Under the pieces are notes generated by a model. The model was not told where the DNA came from and made no database searches. It was given only the letters and a program-made list of their open reading frames with translations. Below, one piece after another: positions 25,619 through 34,380 of a DNA stretch of 64,000 nt (position 1 is its first letter; the number at the start of each line of letters is the position of its first letter). A program made the position numbers and the translations under genes. Source of the DNA: Lichenicoccus sp963693035. GTDB taxonomy: Bacteria > Pseudomonadota > Alphaproteobacteria > Acetobacterales > Acetobacteraceae. The stretch is from contig CAXMMQ010000008.1 of assembly GCA_963693035.2 (NCBI GenBank), forward strand, positions 248,001-312,000, given 5' to 3'.

Positions 25619-26602
25619 ATGAGTAAGACCATCTCGACCGAGGTCCTGGTCATCGGCGCCGGTCCGGCAGGCTACACGGCGGCGATCTATGCGGCGCGCG
25701 CCAACCTGCGGCCGGTGCTGGTGGCGGGCCTGCAGCCGGGCGGCCAGCTCATGATCACCACCGATGTCGAGAACTATCCGGGCTTCGCGGACGCGGTCCA
25801 GGGACCCTGGCTGATGGAGCAGATGAGCCAGCAGGCCGAGCATGTCGGAACCCGCATGATCCACGACCTGATCATGCAGGCCGAGCTCTCCGCCCCGCGC
25901 GCCCCGGGTGCGCCGTTCCGGCTGGTCGGAGACTCGGGCGACCTCTACCTTGCCCGCAGCGTGATCATTGCCACCGGCGCCCAGGCGCGCTGGCTCGGGC
26001 TGCCGTCCGAGAAGAAGCTGCAGGGCGCCGGCGTGTCGGCCTGCGCCACCTGCGACGGCTTCTTCTATCGCGGCCGCCGGGTCGCGGTGGTCGGCGGCGG
26101 CAACACCGCGGTCGAGGAGGCGCTCTACCTCACGCATCATGCCGACCACGTCACCCTGGTGCATCGCCGCGACAGCCTGCGCGCCGAGCGCATCCTGCAG
26201 GACCGGCTGTTCGCGCATCCGAAGATCTCGGTGGTCTGGAACAGCGTGGTGGAAGAGATCACCGAGACCGGCACGCCGCCGGTAGTGGGCGGGGTCGTGC
26301 TGCGCGACATCACCACCGACCAGAGCAGCAGCCTTGCCGTAGACGGCGTGTTCGTCGCCATCGGCCACATGCCCAATACGTCGGTATTCCGGGGCCAGGT
26401 CGAGCTGGACGACGAGGGCTACATCATCACGCAGCCAGGCACGACGCAGACCTCGCGTCCCGGCGTGTTCGCCGCTGGCGACGTGCAGGACAAGATCTTC
26501 CGCCAGGCGGTCACCGCGGCCGGCACCGGCTGCATGGCGGCGCTGGAGGCGGAGCGCTACCTCGCGGAAGTTCGACCCGCGCAGGCCCTCGCCGCCGAAT
26601 GA
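25619..26602 (+). CDS. trxB: thioredoxin-disulfide reductase
   Basis: 327 aa NADPH-dependent flavoenzyme that reduces thioredoxin. FAD motif VLVIGAGPAGYTAAIYAARA at the N-terminus, the redox-active CATC (C142, C145), the NADPH motif VAVVGGGNTAVEEAL, and the C-terminal FAD motif GVFAAGDVQD. Length is standard. Starts at the ATG at 25,619. An Lrp-type regulator is divergent and a LysR gene follows 68 bases downstream. Confidence 0.95.
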   Translation: MSKTISTEVLVIGAGPAGYTAAIYAARANLRPVLVAGLQPGGQLMITTDVENYPGFADAVQGPWLMEQMSQQAEHVGTRMIHDLIMQAELSAPRAPGAPFRLVGDSGDLYLARSVIIATGAQARWLGLPSEKKLQGAGVSACATCDGFFYRGRRVAVVGGGNTAVEEALYLTHHADHVTLVHRRDSLRAERILQDRLFAHPKISVVWNSVVEEITETGTPPVVGGVVLRDITTDQSSSLAVDGVFVAIGHMPNTSVFRGQVELDDEGYIITQPGTTQTSRPGVFAAGDVQDKIFRQAVTAAGTGCMAALEAERYLAEVRPAQALAAE

Positions 26603-26670
26603 CGGCGGGGCAGTGACGGCACACTCGATGGCAGCTTGGCGTTGAACCGTGACAGGGTAGGCAAGACAGC

Positions 26671-27561
26671 ATGAGCATGGACTGGGACAAGCTCCGCATC
26701 TTCCATGCCGTGGCCGAGGCCGGCAGCTTCACCCATGCCGGCGACGTGCTCAATCTGAGCCAGTCGGCGGTCTCGCGGCAGATCTCGGCGCTGGAAGAGG
26801 CGCTGCAGGTGCCGCTGTTCCACCGCCATGCGCGCGGGCTGATCCTGACCGAGCAGGGCGAGGCGATGAACCGCACCGTCCGCGAGGTGTTTGCCAAGCT
26901 CGCCATGACCGAGGCGCTGCTCACCGAGAGCAAGGAAAAGGCGGCCGGACGGCTCAAGGTCACCACCACCACCGGCTTCGGCGGCACCTGGCTGACGCCG
27001 CGGCTGCCCGCCTTTCTCGACGCCAACCCCGACATCACCATCACCCTGATTCTGGAGGATGGCGATCTCGACCTGGGCATGCGCGAGGCCGACGTCGCCA
27101 TACGCATGCACCCGCCAAGGCAGCCCGACCTGGTGCAGCGCCATCTCGCCGACATCCACCTGCCGATCTGTGCGGCGCAGTCCTATCTCGACCGCAGCGG
27201 CACGCCGGCCGCCATCGAAGACCTCGACCGTCACCGGCTGGTGCTGTTCGGCAGCTACCACCCGCCCTCGCCCGACATCAACTGGATCGCCGCCGCCGGT
27301 CGCCCCAACGGCTCCAAGCGGGTGTCGACGCTCGAGGTCAACAACCTGGCCGCGATGGCCGACGCGATCGAGGCCGGGCTCGGGATCGGCTCGCTGCCGC
27401 ACTACATGCTGAACGAGCGGCCCGGCATCAAGAAGATCCTCACCCAGGTGAAGTCGCCGGTGATCGAGGCGTATTTCGTCTATCCGGAGGAGCTGCGCAC
27501 CTCAAAACGAGTGGCGGTCTTTCGCGACTTCCTGCTCTCCGAGATGGCGTCCCGCAGCTAG
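26671..27561 (+). CDS. LysR-family transcriptional regulator
   Basis: 296 aa. N-terminal winged helix: WDKLRIFHAVAEAGSFTHAG then LNLSQSAVSRQISALEE. The substrate-binding domain follows, with AGRLKVTTTTGFGGTWLTP and IEAGLGIGSLPHYML. Directly downstream of trxB on the same strand and possibly co-transcribed; no catabolic target is adjacent. An intrinsic terminator follows at once. Confidence 0.92.
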   Translation: MSMDWDKLRIFHAVAEAGSFTHAGDVLNLSQSAVSRQISALEEALQVPLFHRHARGLILTEQGEAMNRTVREVFAKLAMTEALLTESKEKAAGRLKVTTTTGFGGTWLTPRLPAFLDANPDITITLILEDGDLDLGMREADVAIRMHPPRQPDLVQRHLADIHLPICAAQSYLDRSGTPAAIEDLDRHRLVLFGSYHPPSPDINWIAAAGRPNGSKRVSTLEVNNLAAMADAIEAGLGIGSLPHYMLNERPGIKKILTQVKSPVIEAYFVYPEELRTSKRVAVFRDFLLSEMASRS

Positions 27562-27564
27562 AGC

Positions 27565-27597
27565 AAAAAGCCGCCAGGTTGCCGGCGGATTCTTTTT
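27565..27597 (+). terminator. intrinsic terminator after LysR gene
   Basis: ccgcc and ggcgg form a stem around an eight-base loop, preceded by an A-run and followed by attcttttt. Placed four bases after the LysR stop codon. Confidence 0.7.
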
Positions 27598-27663
27598 CGG
27601 CCTTCAGGCGCGACGGACTTCCGATCGGCTCCCGTTCAAGGGAGACCAGAACGGGAGATCTTC

Positions 27664-28114
27664 ATGCACTCCATCGCGAGACACCTGCTTGCGGCGACGC
27701 TGGTCATGCTGCCGCCACTGGCGGCTGATGCATCGGCGCAGGATACGCCGCCCGCAGCACCGGTTCGACGTCGCCAACACATCCGACGACGGACATCTCA
27801 CGCTTGCGCAGGCGCAGGCGCGCGGCCTGCGCATGGTCAGCCGACACTTCGACGTCATCGATGTCGGCCACAGGCGCTACGTCACGCTCGATGATGTCAG
27901 GCAGTTCACGCAAGCACGGCACGCTGCACGGCAGAGCCAGGCCGCTGCCACCGAGCCGGTCCAGCAGGAGCCAATGATGATGTCGCTGTCTTGCACGGGT
28001 TCCATTTCGTTCGAAGCCGCCGTGCTGCTCGTGGCAACCCCGCCGCGGCTGCGCCTGCCGCCCGGGCCGTCCCGGCGCAACGGCATTCATCCAGCCCGCT
28101 GCTGGATCTGGTGA
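27664..28114 (+). pseudogene. EF-hand-like exported protein, frameshifted
   Basis: The ATG at 27,664 begins a clean signal peptide (HSIARHLLAATLVMLPPLAA then DASAQ). The family-like mature sequence continues in a different frame from about 27,762: FDVANTSDDGHLTLAQAQA, then HFDVIDVGHRRYVTLDDV, two EF-hand-type loops (D.a.t.DGhlt and D.id.ghrgyvtldD). A single-base indel near the ccggttc at 27,760-27,766 would restore one protein. The second frame runs on to 28,114. Either a recent pseudogene or a sequencing error. It precedes two other small exported proteins. Confidence 0.65.
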
Positions 28115-28126
28115 GGAGGCTCTGAC

Positions 28127-28432
28127 ATGAGAAACCTAGACAGGCGAACGCAGGTCGGACTGGCAGCCGCCATCATGGCAACCGCCGCGGCGTCGCTGCT
28201 GGCTCCGACGCCGGCCGCCGCGTGGGGCTGGCACCATCCGGGTTGGGGCTGGCATCACGCCCGGCACCCGGGCTGGGGATGGCACCGTGGCGACGGCTGG
28301 GATCGGCCCGGCTTCGTTGTGGGTGTGGTGCGACCGCCGGTGATCTACGCCCCGCTGCCGATCGTTGCCGGACCGGTCTGGATCCGGCCGCACTGGAACG
28401 GTCCATACTGGGTTCCGGGCCACTGGGGTTGA
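28127..28432 (+). CDS. small exported Trp/His/Gly-rich protein
   Basis: 101 aa. A signal peptide (about residues 1-32, ending TPAAAWG) is followed by GWHHPGWGWHH-type repeats, then a hydrophobic VVGVVRPPVIYAPLPIV segment and a WIRPHWNGPYWVPGHW end. Resembles small YXWGXW-repeat envelope proteins; metal binding by the histidines is possible but not shown. Lies 13 bases after the EF-hand-like gene and 37 bases before a related lipoprotein. Confidence 0.75.
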   Translation: MRNLDRRTQVGLAAAIMATAAASLLAPTPAAAWGWHHPGWGWHHARHPGWGWHRGDGWDRPGFVVGVVRPPVIYAPLPIVAGPVWIRPHWNGPYWVPGHWG

Positions 28433-28469
28433 GACGACGGCATTAACGCCCAATCAAGGAAATCCTGCG

Positions 28470-28679
28470 ATGCGAGTTTGCGCCGCCCTGCTTCTGCTCG
28501 GAGCGCTTGGAGGATGCGCCTATGCGCCACGTGGTGGTCCCGGACCCGCTCCGGCACCGATCGTCGAACGCGCGCCGCCACCGCCGCCGGGATACTATGC
28601 CTGGCGTCCCGGGCACTGGCGCTGGAACGGCTACCGCTATGTCTGGATCACCGGTCACTACGTGCTGCGCCCTGCATGA
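28470..28679 (+). CDS. small YXWGXW-type lipoprotein
   Basis: 69 aa. Type II signal with lipobox LGGC (residues ~13-16: LLLGALGGCAYAP), then a Pro-rich spacer and GYYAWRPGHWRWNGYRYVWI then TGHY. This is the YXWGXW repeat pattern of small envelope lipoproteins. Starts at the ATG at 28,470. Function unknown; its partner upstream ends in a similar PGHW motif, suggesting a shared origin. Confidence 0.75.
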   Translation: MRVCAALLLLGALGGCAYAPRGGPGPAPAPIVERAPPPPPGYYAWRPGHWRWNGYRYVWITGHYVLRPA

Positions 28680-28718
28680 GGCTTGCCGCCCGTGCAGGCC
28701 TGATCCGGAATCAAGCCG

Positions 28719-30137
28719 ATGATTCCCGCCGTAACGCCGCTGTCTCCCGTCGCCATCGCGCTCAACCGTTTCGGCCTCGGTGTGCGCGCGGAGGAGGACC
28801 TGCCAGGCGACGCCCGACGCTGGCTGCTCGAGCAGTTCGACAGCTTCGATACTCGTCCGGCGGCCTTTGCGGCGCTCGCCGATGCCGGAGCCATCGTGCA
28901 GCACTACCGCGTGCTGCAACGCAAACTGCGGCAGGCAGCGCACGCGAAAATCGATGACGAGAGCGCGGAGCTCAAGGCGGCGCGGCAGGCTTTTTCCCAG
29001 GCGACGCAGGCGCTCTATCGCGACGCGGTGCAGGCCCGGGCACAGAGCGCGCTCGCGACCTCGGCGCCGTTCGTCGAACGGATGGTGCATTTCTGGTCGA
29101 ACCATTTCTGCGTCTCGGCCGACAGTCCGGAGATCGCAGCCTACGCGGGTGCTTTCGAGCGGGATGCGATCCGCCCGCATGTACTCGGGCGGTTTTCCGA
29201 CATGCTGCTGGCCGCGGAACAGCATCCGGCGATGCTGACCTATCTCAACCAGATCACCTCGGTCGGCCCGGACAGCGTGGAGGCAGCGCGCGCGCAGCAG
29301 CGCCAGCCCGGCCGCCGGCTGGGCCTCAACGAGAACCTCGGCCGCCAGATCATGGAGCTGCACACGCTCGGGGTGCGCTCCGGCTACAGCCAGGACGATG
29401 TCACCGAGTTCGCACGTGCGTTGACCGGGTGGAATGTCGACGGTCTTGGAGGTGGCCACGCACAGGAGGGCGATGCGGATCGTTTCGCCTTCCGGCCGAG
29501 TCAGCACGAGCCCGGCATGCGCACGATCATGCACCGGACCTACGGCCAGGACGGCGAGGCGCAGGCCGGGACGGTACTGCTCGACTTCGCCCGGTCGCCC
29601 CACACCGCGACGGACATCGCCACCAAGCTCGCGCGGCACTTCGCCGGCGACACGCCGCCGCCGCGACTGGTCGCCCGTCTCGCTGCTGCCTTCTCCGGCA
29701 CCGGTGGCCATCTGCCGAGCCTCTACCGGACGCTGATCCTGTCGCCGGAGCCCTGGGCGCCACGGCCGCTGAAATTCAAGACGCCCTGGGAATGGACGAT
29801 CTCGACGCTGCGCGGACTCGGCCAGAAGGACCCCGGACACCTGCAGGTAGCCAGGGTGCAGGCGCAGCTTGGCCAGCCGGTCTGGAAGCCAGGCTCGCCA
29901 GCCGGCTGGGACGACGTCGCCGCGAGCTGGGCGGCCCCGGATGCGCTGCTGCGCCGCGTCGAGTTCGCGCAGCGCCTGGCGGCCACGTATGGCGACCGCA
30001 TCGATGCGCGTACGGCAGGGACGCGCATCCTGCCGGCCTCGCTGTCCATCGCGACCGCCGAGCAGGTGCGGCGATCCGAAAGCCCGACCAGCGCGCTCGC
30101 CCTGCTGCTGGTCTCGCCCGACTTCCTCAGGAGATAG
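28719..30137 (+). CDS. DUF1800 family protein
   Basis: 472 aa. Recognised by ALNRFGLGVRAEED near the start, FVERMVHFWSNHFCVS (residues ~115-130), then NENLGRQIMELHTLGVRSGY, FARALTGW, and HRTYGQDG. DUF1800 proteins occur next to DUF1501 proteins across bacteria, and the pair has been linked to secreted or envelope functions; no enzyme activity is established. Here the DUF1501 gene follows after four bases, so the two form an operon. Confidence 0.9.
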   Translation: MIPAVTPLSPVAIALNRFGLGVRAEEDLPGDARRWLLEQFDSFDTRPAAFAALADAGAIVQHYRVLQRKLRQAAHAKIDDESAELKAARQAFSQATQALYRDAVQARAQSALATSAPFVERMVHFWSNHFCVSADSPEIAAYAGAFERDAIRPHVLGRFSDMLLAAEQHPAMLTYLNQITSVGPDSVEAARAQQRQPGRRLGLNENLGRQIMELHTLGVRSGYSQDDVTEFARALTGWNVDGLGGGHAQEGDADRFAFRPSQHEPGMRTIMHRTYGQDGEAQAGTVLLDFARSPHTATDIATKLARHFAGDTPPPRLVARLAAAFSGTGGHLPSLYRTLILSPEPWAPRPLKFKTPWEWTISTLRGLGQKDPGHLQVARVQAQLGQPVWKPGSPAGWDDVAASWAAPDALLRRVEFAQRLAATYGDRIDARTAGTRILPASLSIATAEQVRRSESPTSALALLLVSPDFLRR

Positions 30138-30141
30138 GCCG

Positions 30142-31290
30142 ATGCCTGCCCGCCGCCAGTTCCTCTCCATTGCCGCCGTCGGGGCGGGCGCGTTCTGGGT
30201 CAGCCCACAGATGGCGCTCGCCAATGTCGCCACCGAGCGGCGCTTCGTCTTCGTCATCCAGCGCGGCGCGGCCGACGGGCTCGACATCGTGCGCCCGTAC
30301 GGCGATCCCGCCTACGCCGCCCTGCGCGGCGCATTGGCGGACAAGCCGGGTGACGCAATCAGGCTCGACGGCCTGTTCGCACTGCATCCGTCCCTGGTCG
30401 AGTTCGGCCGGATGTGTCGGAAGCGGGAGGCGCTGTTCGTCCATGCCGTCGCATCGCCCTACCGGGACCGGTCGCACTTCGACGGCCAGAACGTGCTCGA
30501 GACGGGCGGCCTGCATCCCTACCAGGTAAGTGACGGCTGGCTGAACCGGCTGGCGACGCTGTTGCCGAAGACCCGCGACGAGGCGATCGCGATCGCCGAC
30601 ACCGTCCCGCTGGCATTGCGCGGACGCGCCCCGGTGACGTCCTACGCGCCATCCGGCCTGCCGCTGGCGTCCGACGACCTGATGACCCGGGTCGCGACGC
30701 TGTACGACGCCGATCCGCAACTGCATCCGCTCTGGTCCGAAGCGGTGCAGGCCACCACCCTGGCCGGCCACGGCTCGACCAGGCAGGACCCGGCCAGCCT
30801 TGGCGGGCTGGCCGCGAGCTTCCTCGTCCAGGAGAACGGCCCGCGCATCGCAATGGTAGAGACCGGAGGCTGGGACACCCATGTCGCGCAGGCATCGCGC
30901 CTCGCGGCAGCGCTCAAGGCGCTCGACACGATGATGGCCGCGCTGCGCGACGGTCTCGGGCCGGTCTGGATGCAGACCACCGTGCTGGTAGCGACCGAAT
31001 TTGGCCGCACGGCAGCCGTGAACGGCACCGGGGGCACCGATCACGGCACCGGAACCGTCGCGATGCTGGCCGGAGGCGCGGTATGCGGCGGCCGCGTGAT
31101 CGCCGACTGGCCCGGCCTCGGCGCGGGCCAGCTCTACGAAAATCGCGACCTGCGACCGACCGCCAGCCTGGATGCGCTGATCGCGGGTGTCGCGGCGGAA
31201 AGCCTCGGGCTGGATCCGGGGCGTGTCGCACGCACGCTGTTCGCGGCCGCCGCTCCCGGCAGGCCGATCACCGGCCTGGTCAGGGCATAG
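30142..31290 (+). CDS. DUF1501 family protein, Tat-exported
   Basis: 382 aa. The leader ARRQFLSIAAVGAGAFWVS is a twin-arginine signal. The mature part matches the DUF1501 (alkaline-phosphatase-fold) family: FVFVIQRGAADGLD, LFALHPSL, SHFDGQN, METGGWDTH-type segment as VETGGWDTH, and the metal-site-like TEFGRTAAVNGTGGTDHGTG. Works with the DUF1800 protein encoded just upstream; function unknown. Its 3' end overlaps the convergent dioxygenase gene by eleven bases. Confidence 0.9.
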   Translation: MPARRQFLSIAAVGAGAFWVSPQMALANVATERRFVFVIQRGAADGLDIVRPYGDPAYAALRGALADKPGDAIRLDGLFALHPSLVEFGRMCRKREALFVHAVASPYRDRSHFDGQNVLETGGLHPYQVSDGWLNRLATLLPKTRDEAIAIADTVPLALRGRAPVTSYAPSGLPLASDDLMTRVATLYDADPQLHPLWSEAVQATTLAGHGSTRQDPASLGGLAASFLVQENGPRIAMVETGGWDTHVAQASRLAAALKALDTMMAALRDGLGPVWMQTTVLVATEFGRTAAVNGTGGTDHGTGTVAMLAGGAVCGGRVIADWPGLGAGQLYENRDLRPTASLDALIAGVAAESLGLDPGRVARTLFAAAAPGRPITGLVRA

Positions 31291-32701
31291 GCGCCCCGCG
31301 GCGGCCATACAGCATGGTCACGTTGATCCGGCGATTCTCGTAGCCGGGCCGGAAGTTCAGCGGCGCGGTCTTGTGGAACAGGTCCGACCTGAAGAGGATC
31401 ATGCGATTGGCGCGATAGGGGACGACGCTGACCCCGGGACGCCGCTCCGCGAGCAGGGCCTCGATGCGCCTGCCATCCTTGTTGTAGGCGTCGAATGCCC
31501 AATCTGCCGGCGCCTCGAGGTCATGGATAACCAGTCCACCGGTCGCCGGATCCAGGTTGGCTTCGTCCGGCGTGATCCAGAAGTTGACGTTCACCGCGGC
31601 AAAGTCGGCATGGCACGACGTCTCGGGTTGCACGTGGTCGTTCTTGAAGGCCCAGAGCTGGAGCAGCGGATGGCGCCTGCCGATGAGCTGCGGCAGGGCC
31701 TGCTGAAGCTCCTCCGCGACCTGCAGCAGCAGCGGGCAGTTGAACCCATCGCGCAGGAACGCGCCGAGGCGGCCGTAGCGATAGCTGTTCTTGAACCAGA
31801 CCGTCGATTGCAGGCAGAAATTGCGGATGCATTCCAGCGCCTGGTCGGACAGGAAGTCGTCGATCACGACGAACCCCTTGGATCCGCTTAGAAAGCCAGC
31901 CTCCACGGCGGCCGGATCCCATTGTGTCGAGAGCGCCCGTCCCGGCAGTCGGGGCGCCGGCGGACGGAACACGATCCGCCCATACACCTCCCCGATCATG
32001 TCCCGCTCGCGGCCGCCGAGCTCGATGCTGAAGCGGTCGTCGCGCGAGCCGAACGTCTCCAGGATCTGCTCGTGCCTCGCGATGAGCGCGTCGAACTCCG
32101 GTCCGAGCAGGTCGCGTTCCCGCAGGTAATGCAACTGCTCGATGTCGTGGCGGAGCTTCCCCGCAGTCAGGTGCGGCACCGGTTTCAGCCTGGCCGGAAC
32201 CGACCGTATCAGGTCGTTCCGCCCGTGCCATCGGCTGCCGCGCCGCATCCGCGCTTGGCGGTCGGCCAGGATGCCGGCGAGCGGCAGCCTGCCGGCGTTC
32301 AGCGCGGCCTCGATCCCGAGGCTGAGCGTGCCTGCACCGACGTCCTTCTCGAAGGCCATCGTCTCGAACAGCCCTGAGGCTTCGTCGAAACAGCCTCGTT
32401 TCGTCAGCAGGGCCGCAAGATTGGCCTTGCACATCGTCAACGCCGGATTCAACGAAAGCGCCGTGCGGTAGCAGCGCAGCGCACCGTCCTGGTCGTCCTG
32501 GGCCTCGAGCACCCAGCCCAGGTTGTTGTGCGCCATTGGCAGGCTCGGATCGAGGGCGATCGCCCGTCGGAAATGCTCCGCAGCCAGTCGCATCTGGCCT
32601 TCGCCGGACAGCCGGTGTCCGGTCACGATGGCATCGAGCGAGCGGTCCACGGCCGATGGGTCGGCCCCGGCTGCCAGTGAGGTTCGGGTAGCAGCGTGCA
32701 T
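31280..32701 (-). CDS. TPR-containing 2-oxoglutarate/Fe(II) dioxygenase
   Basis: 473 aa. Residues ~25-115 are tetratricopeptide repeats (AAEHFRRAIALDPSLPMAHN then NLGWVLEAQDDQDGALRCYR). The C-terminal ~200 residues form a double-stranded beta-helix with the iron triad H364, D366 (SCHADFAAVNVNFW) and H443 (LFHKTAPL). R457/R458 in YENRRINVT are placed to bind 2-oxoglutarate. Such enzymes hydroxylate protein side chains, often proline or asparagine. It is the third gene after a hemopexin-like repeat protein whose tail has DPTG repeats, a possible substrate; this is inference. Start at the ATG at 32,701 with gagcaggagac upstream. Confidence 0.82.
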   Translation of the reverse strand: MHAATRTSLAAGADPSAVDRSLDAIVTGHRLSGEGQMRLAAEHFRRAIALDPSLPMAHNNLGWVLEAQDDQDGALRCYRTALSLNPALTMCKANLAALLTKRGCFDEASGLFETMAFEKDVGAGTLSLGIEAALNAGRLPLAGILADRQARMRRGSRWHGRNDLIRSVPARLKPVPHLTAGKLRHDIEQLHYLRERDLLGPEFDALIARHEQILETFGSRDDRFSIELGGRERDMIGEVYGRIVFRPPAPRLPGRALSTQWDPAAVEAGFLSGSKGFVVIDDFLSDQALECIRNFCLQSTVWFKNSYRYGRLGAFLRDGFNCPLLLQVAEELQQALPQLIGRRHPLLQLWAFKNDHVQPETSCHADFAAVNVNFWITPDEANLDPATGGLVIHDLEAPADWAFDAYNKDGRRIEALLAERRPGVSVVPYRANRMILFRSDLFHKTAPLNFRPGYENRRINVTMLYGRRGAPMP

Positions 32702-32731
32702 GGCACTTGTCTCCTGCTCTGGTTGCGTCAG

Positions 32732-33709
32732 TCACGCCTGCCTGGCGCCGGCCGATCCGGTTCCAGTTCCCGTTCCGGTGCCGATCCGTGGCTCGGCTTG
32801 CAGTTTTGGATGGGTGTGCTTGCCCTCGGGGTCGCCACCATCGTCCGTGTCGTCGCCGGTCTCGTCACCGGTCGGGTCTTCGGTGGCGTCGCCAGTCGGA
32901 TCACCGGTCGGCTCGCCCGTGGGGTCGCCGGTCGTATCTCCGGTGCCGGTGCCGGTCTCGCCACCCGTGCCGGTGCCAGTGCCGGTACTGACATTGTCCA
33001 CGCCGCTGAACAGGGCTGCGTTGATGCCGCCGGCGCCGAACACCTTTCCGGTCTTGGGATCGATCGGCCAGTCCCAGGCCGAGATGTCGGCGGGATAGCC
33101 GGCGTCGGGCTTGCCGGGACCGGTTTCGCCGCGGGTCACGCGTATGTAGCGGGTGCCGGAAAAGAAGTAGTCGACCGGGCCGCTGTTGAGAGCGGCATCG
33201 ATCCCGGCGGCGCCGAACACCTTCCCGGTCTTCGGATCGACGGGCCAGCCCCAGGCCGAGATGTCGGCGGGATACCCCGCATCGGGCTTGCCGGGACCGG
33301 TATCGCCGCGGGTCACGCGTATGTAGCGGGTGCCGGAGAAGAAGTAGTCGACCGGGCCGCTATAGAGCGCCGCGTTGATGCCTTCGACGCCGAAGGTCTT
33401 TCCGGTTTTGGGATCGAGCGGCCACCCCCAGGCCGAGATGTCGGCGGGGTAGCCCGCATCGGGCTTGCCGGGACCGGTTTCGCCCCTGGTGACGCGTATG
33501 TAGCGGGTGCCGGAAAAGAAGTAGTCGACCGGGCCGCTATAAAGCGCCGCATCGATGCCATCGACGCCGAAGATTTTTCCGGTCTTGGGATCGAGCGGCC
33601 AGTTCCAGGCCGACAGATCGCCCGGATAACCGTGATCGGTGGTGCCGGAACCAGTCTGGCCGCGCGTCACCCGGATATAGCGCGTACCAGAAAAGAAATA
33701 GCAGGGCAT
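32732..33709 (-). CDS. hemopexin-like four-repeat protein with Thr/Gly/Asp tail
   Basis: 325 aa. Residues 1-~240 are four nearly identical 59-residue units, each with YFFSGTRYIRVTRG, then DAGYPADISAW, WP.DPKTGK.FG and GI(D/N)AAL. This fits the hemopexin blade (yFF.G..Yir, GYP..Is, iDAAl), four of which make one propeller. Residues ~245-325 are low-complexity GTGTG and DPTGD/DPTGE repeats, acidic and Thr-rich. No signal peptide. Strong Shine-Dalgarno aggagac. Eukaryotic hemopexin domains bind haem or proteins; bacterial ones such as photopexins are poorly known. Second gene of a three-gene set. Confidence 0.85.
   Translation of the reverse strand: MPCYFFSGTRYIRVTRGQTGSGTTDHGYPGDLSAWNWPLDPKTGKIFGVDGIDAALYSGPVDYFFSGTRYIRVTRGETGPGKPDAGYPADISAWGWPLDPKTGKTFGVEGINAALYSGPVDYFFSGTRYIRVTRGDTGPGKPDAGYPADISAWGWPVDPKTGKVFGAAGIDAALNSGPVDYFFSGTRYIRVTRGETGPGKPDAGYPADISAWDWPIDPKTGKVFGAGGINAALFSGVDNVSTGTGTGTGGETGTGTGDTTGDPTGEPTGDPTGDATEDPTGDETGDDTDDGGDPEGKHTHPKLQAEPRIGTGTGTGTGSAGARQA
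33020..33709 (-). repeat. four 177-bp tandem coding repeats
   Basis: The hemopexin-like units repeat with an exact period of 177 bases; for example gtcgaccgggccgct recurs at 33,169, 33,346 and 33,523. The three downstream units are nearly identical at DNA level, while the first (5') unit has diverged more. This points to recent amplification within the gene. Confidence 0.8.
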
Positions 33710-33777
33710 GGCAGTCTCCTGTTGCCGTCCAAATCGCCCCTGGACGGCGTGCCGGGTCGATTGGATTGCGGGAAGCG

Positions 33778-34269
33778 TCAGCTCGGCTGGCCCTGCAGCA
33801 GGACCGGCAGCCGCCTGACGGAGAAGCCGACGGTGGCGCTGTAGCTACGGCCGGTTGCACCGCTCGCCCCGGCGGCGCTGGGCGTGAGGTAGGCGGTGGC
33901 GGTGTAGATGACCGGCGCCAGCGACGTGCCGTTGCCCGGGGGCACCGGCAGGCTCGCCTGCCACCGGCGTTCGCCCTGCACCTCGATCGCGCGGGCCAAG
34001 TCGTCGAAGATGCGGCCGGTGCTCCACAGCGCGACCTGGACGTCGCTCGCATCACGGATGTCGACGTCGAACTGCTGGCCGCCGGCAAAGGCGAGCGACA
34101 GCGGCGGCGCATCCAGGTTGCTCAGGATGAGCGTCGCGTTGATCGATGGCTGGTGGGTTGCGGAGACAAAATACGTGCCCTGGTCGAGCAGGAGCTCGAA
34201 CGACACGCCGCTGCACGCCGCCTCGTCGGGGGTGTCGGGCGGAAGCGTGATGCTTGTGTTGGCAGACAT
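33778..34269 (-). CDS. uncharacterised 163-aa protein
   Basis: 163 aa, no recognised family. No signal peptide or membrane segment. Composition and spacing suggest an all-beta protein (FELLLDQGTYFVSATH, then LSLAFAGGQQFDVDI, VQVALWSTGRIFDDLA, then AYLTPSAAG). It has a very strong Shine-Dalgarno (gaaggagaa) eight bases before its ATG. It is first in the minus-strand set that continues with the hemopexin-like protein (68-base gap) and the dioxygenase, and it is divergent from the winged-helix regulator. It may be a partner or chaperone of the hemopexin-like protein, which is a guess from position. Confidence 0.7.
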   Translation of the reverse strand: MSANTSITLPPDTPDEAACSGVSFELLLDQGTYFVSATHQPSINATLILSNLDAPPLSLAFAGGQQFDVDIRDASDVQVALWSTGRIFDDLARAIEVQGERRWQASLPVPPGNGTSLAPVIYTATAYLTPSAAGASGATGRSYSATVGFSVRRLPVLLQGQPS

Positions 34270-34380
34270 GACGATTCTCCTTCATGAGGTGACCGGCTGG
34301 GTCGTCGCCGCCACGGGGTCGGTCGGCGGCTCGTCGGAAGCCGGCGTCGAAGCAGGGCGCTGAAACTTGAGGGCGCGCTG

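Noticed and set aside
33020..33709. CRISPR or intergenic satellite
   Set aside because: The 177-bp periodicity is in frame with a coding sequence and encodes hemopexin-like blades.
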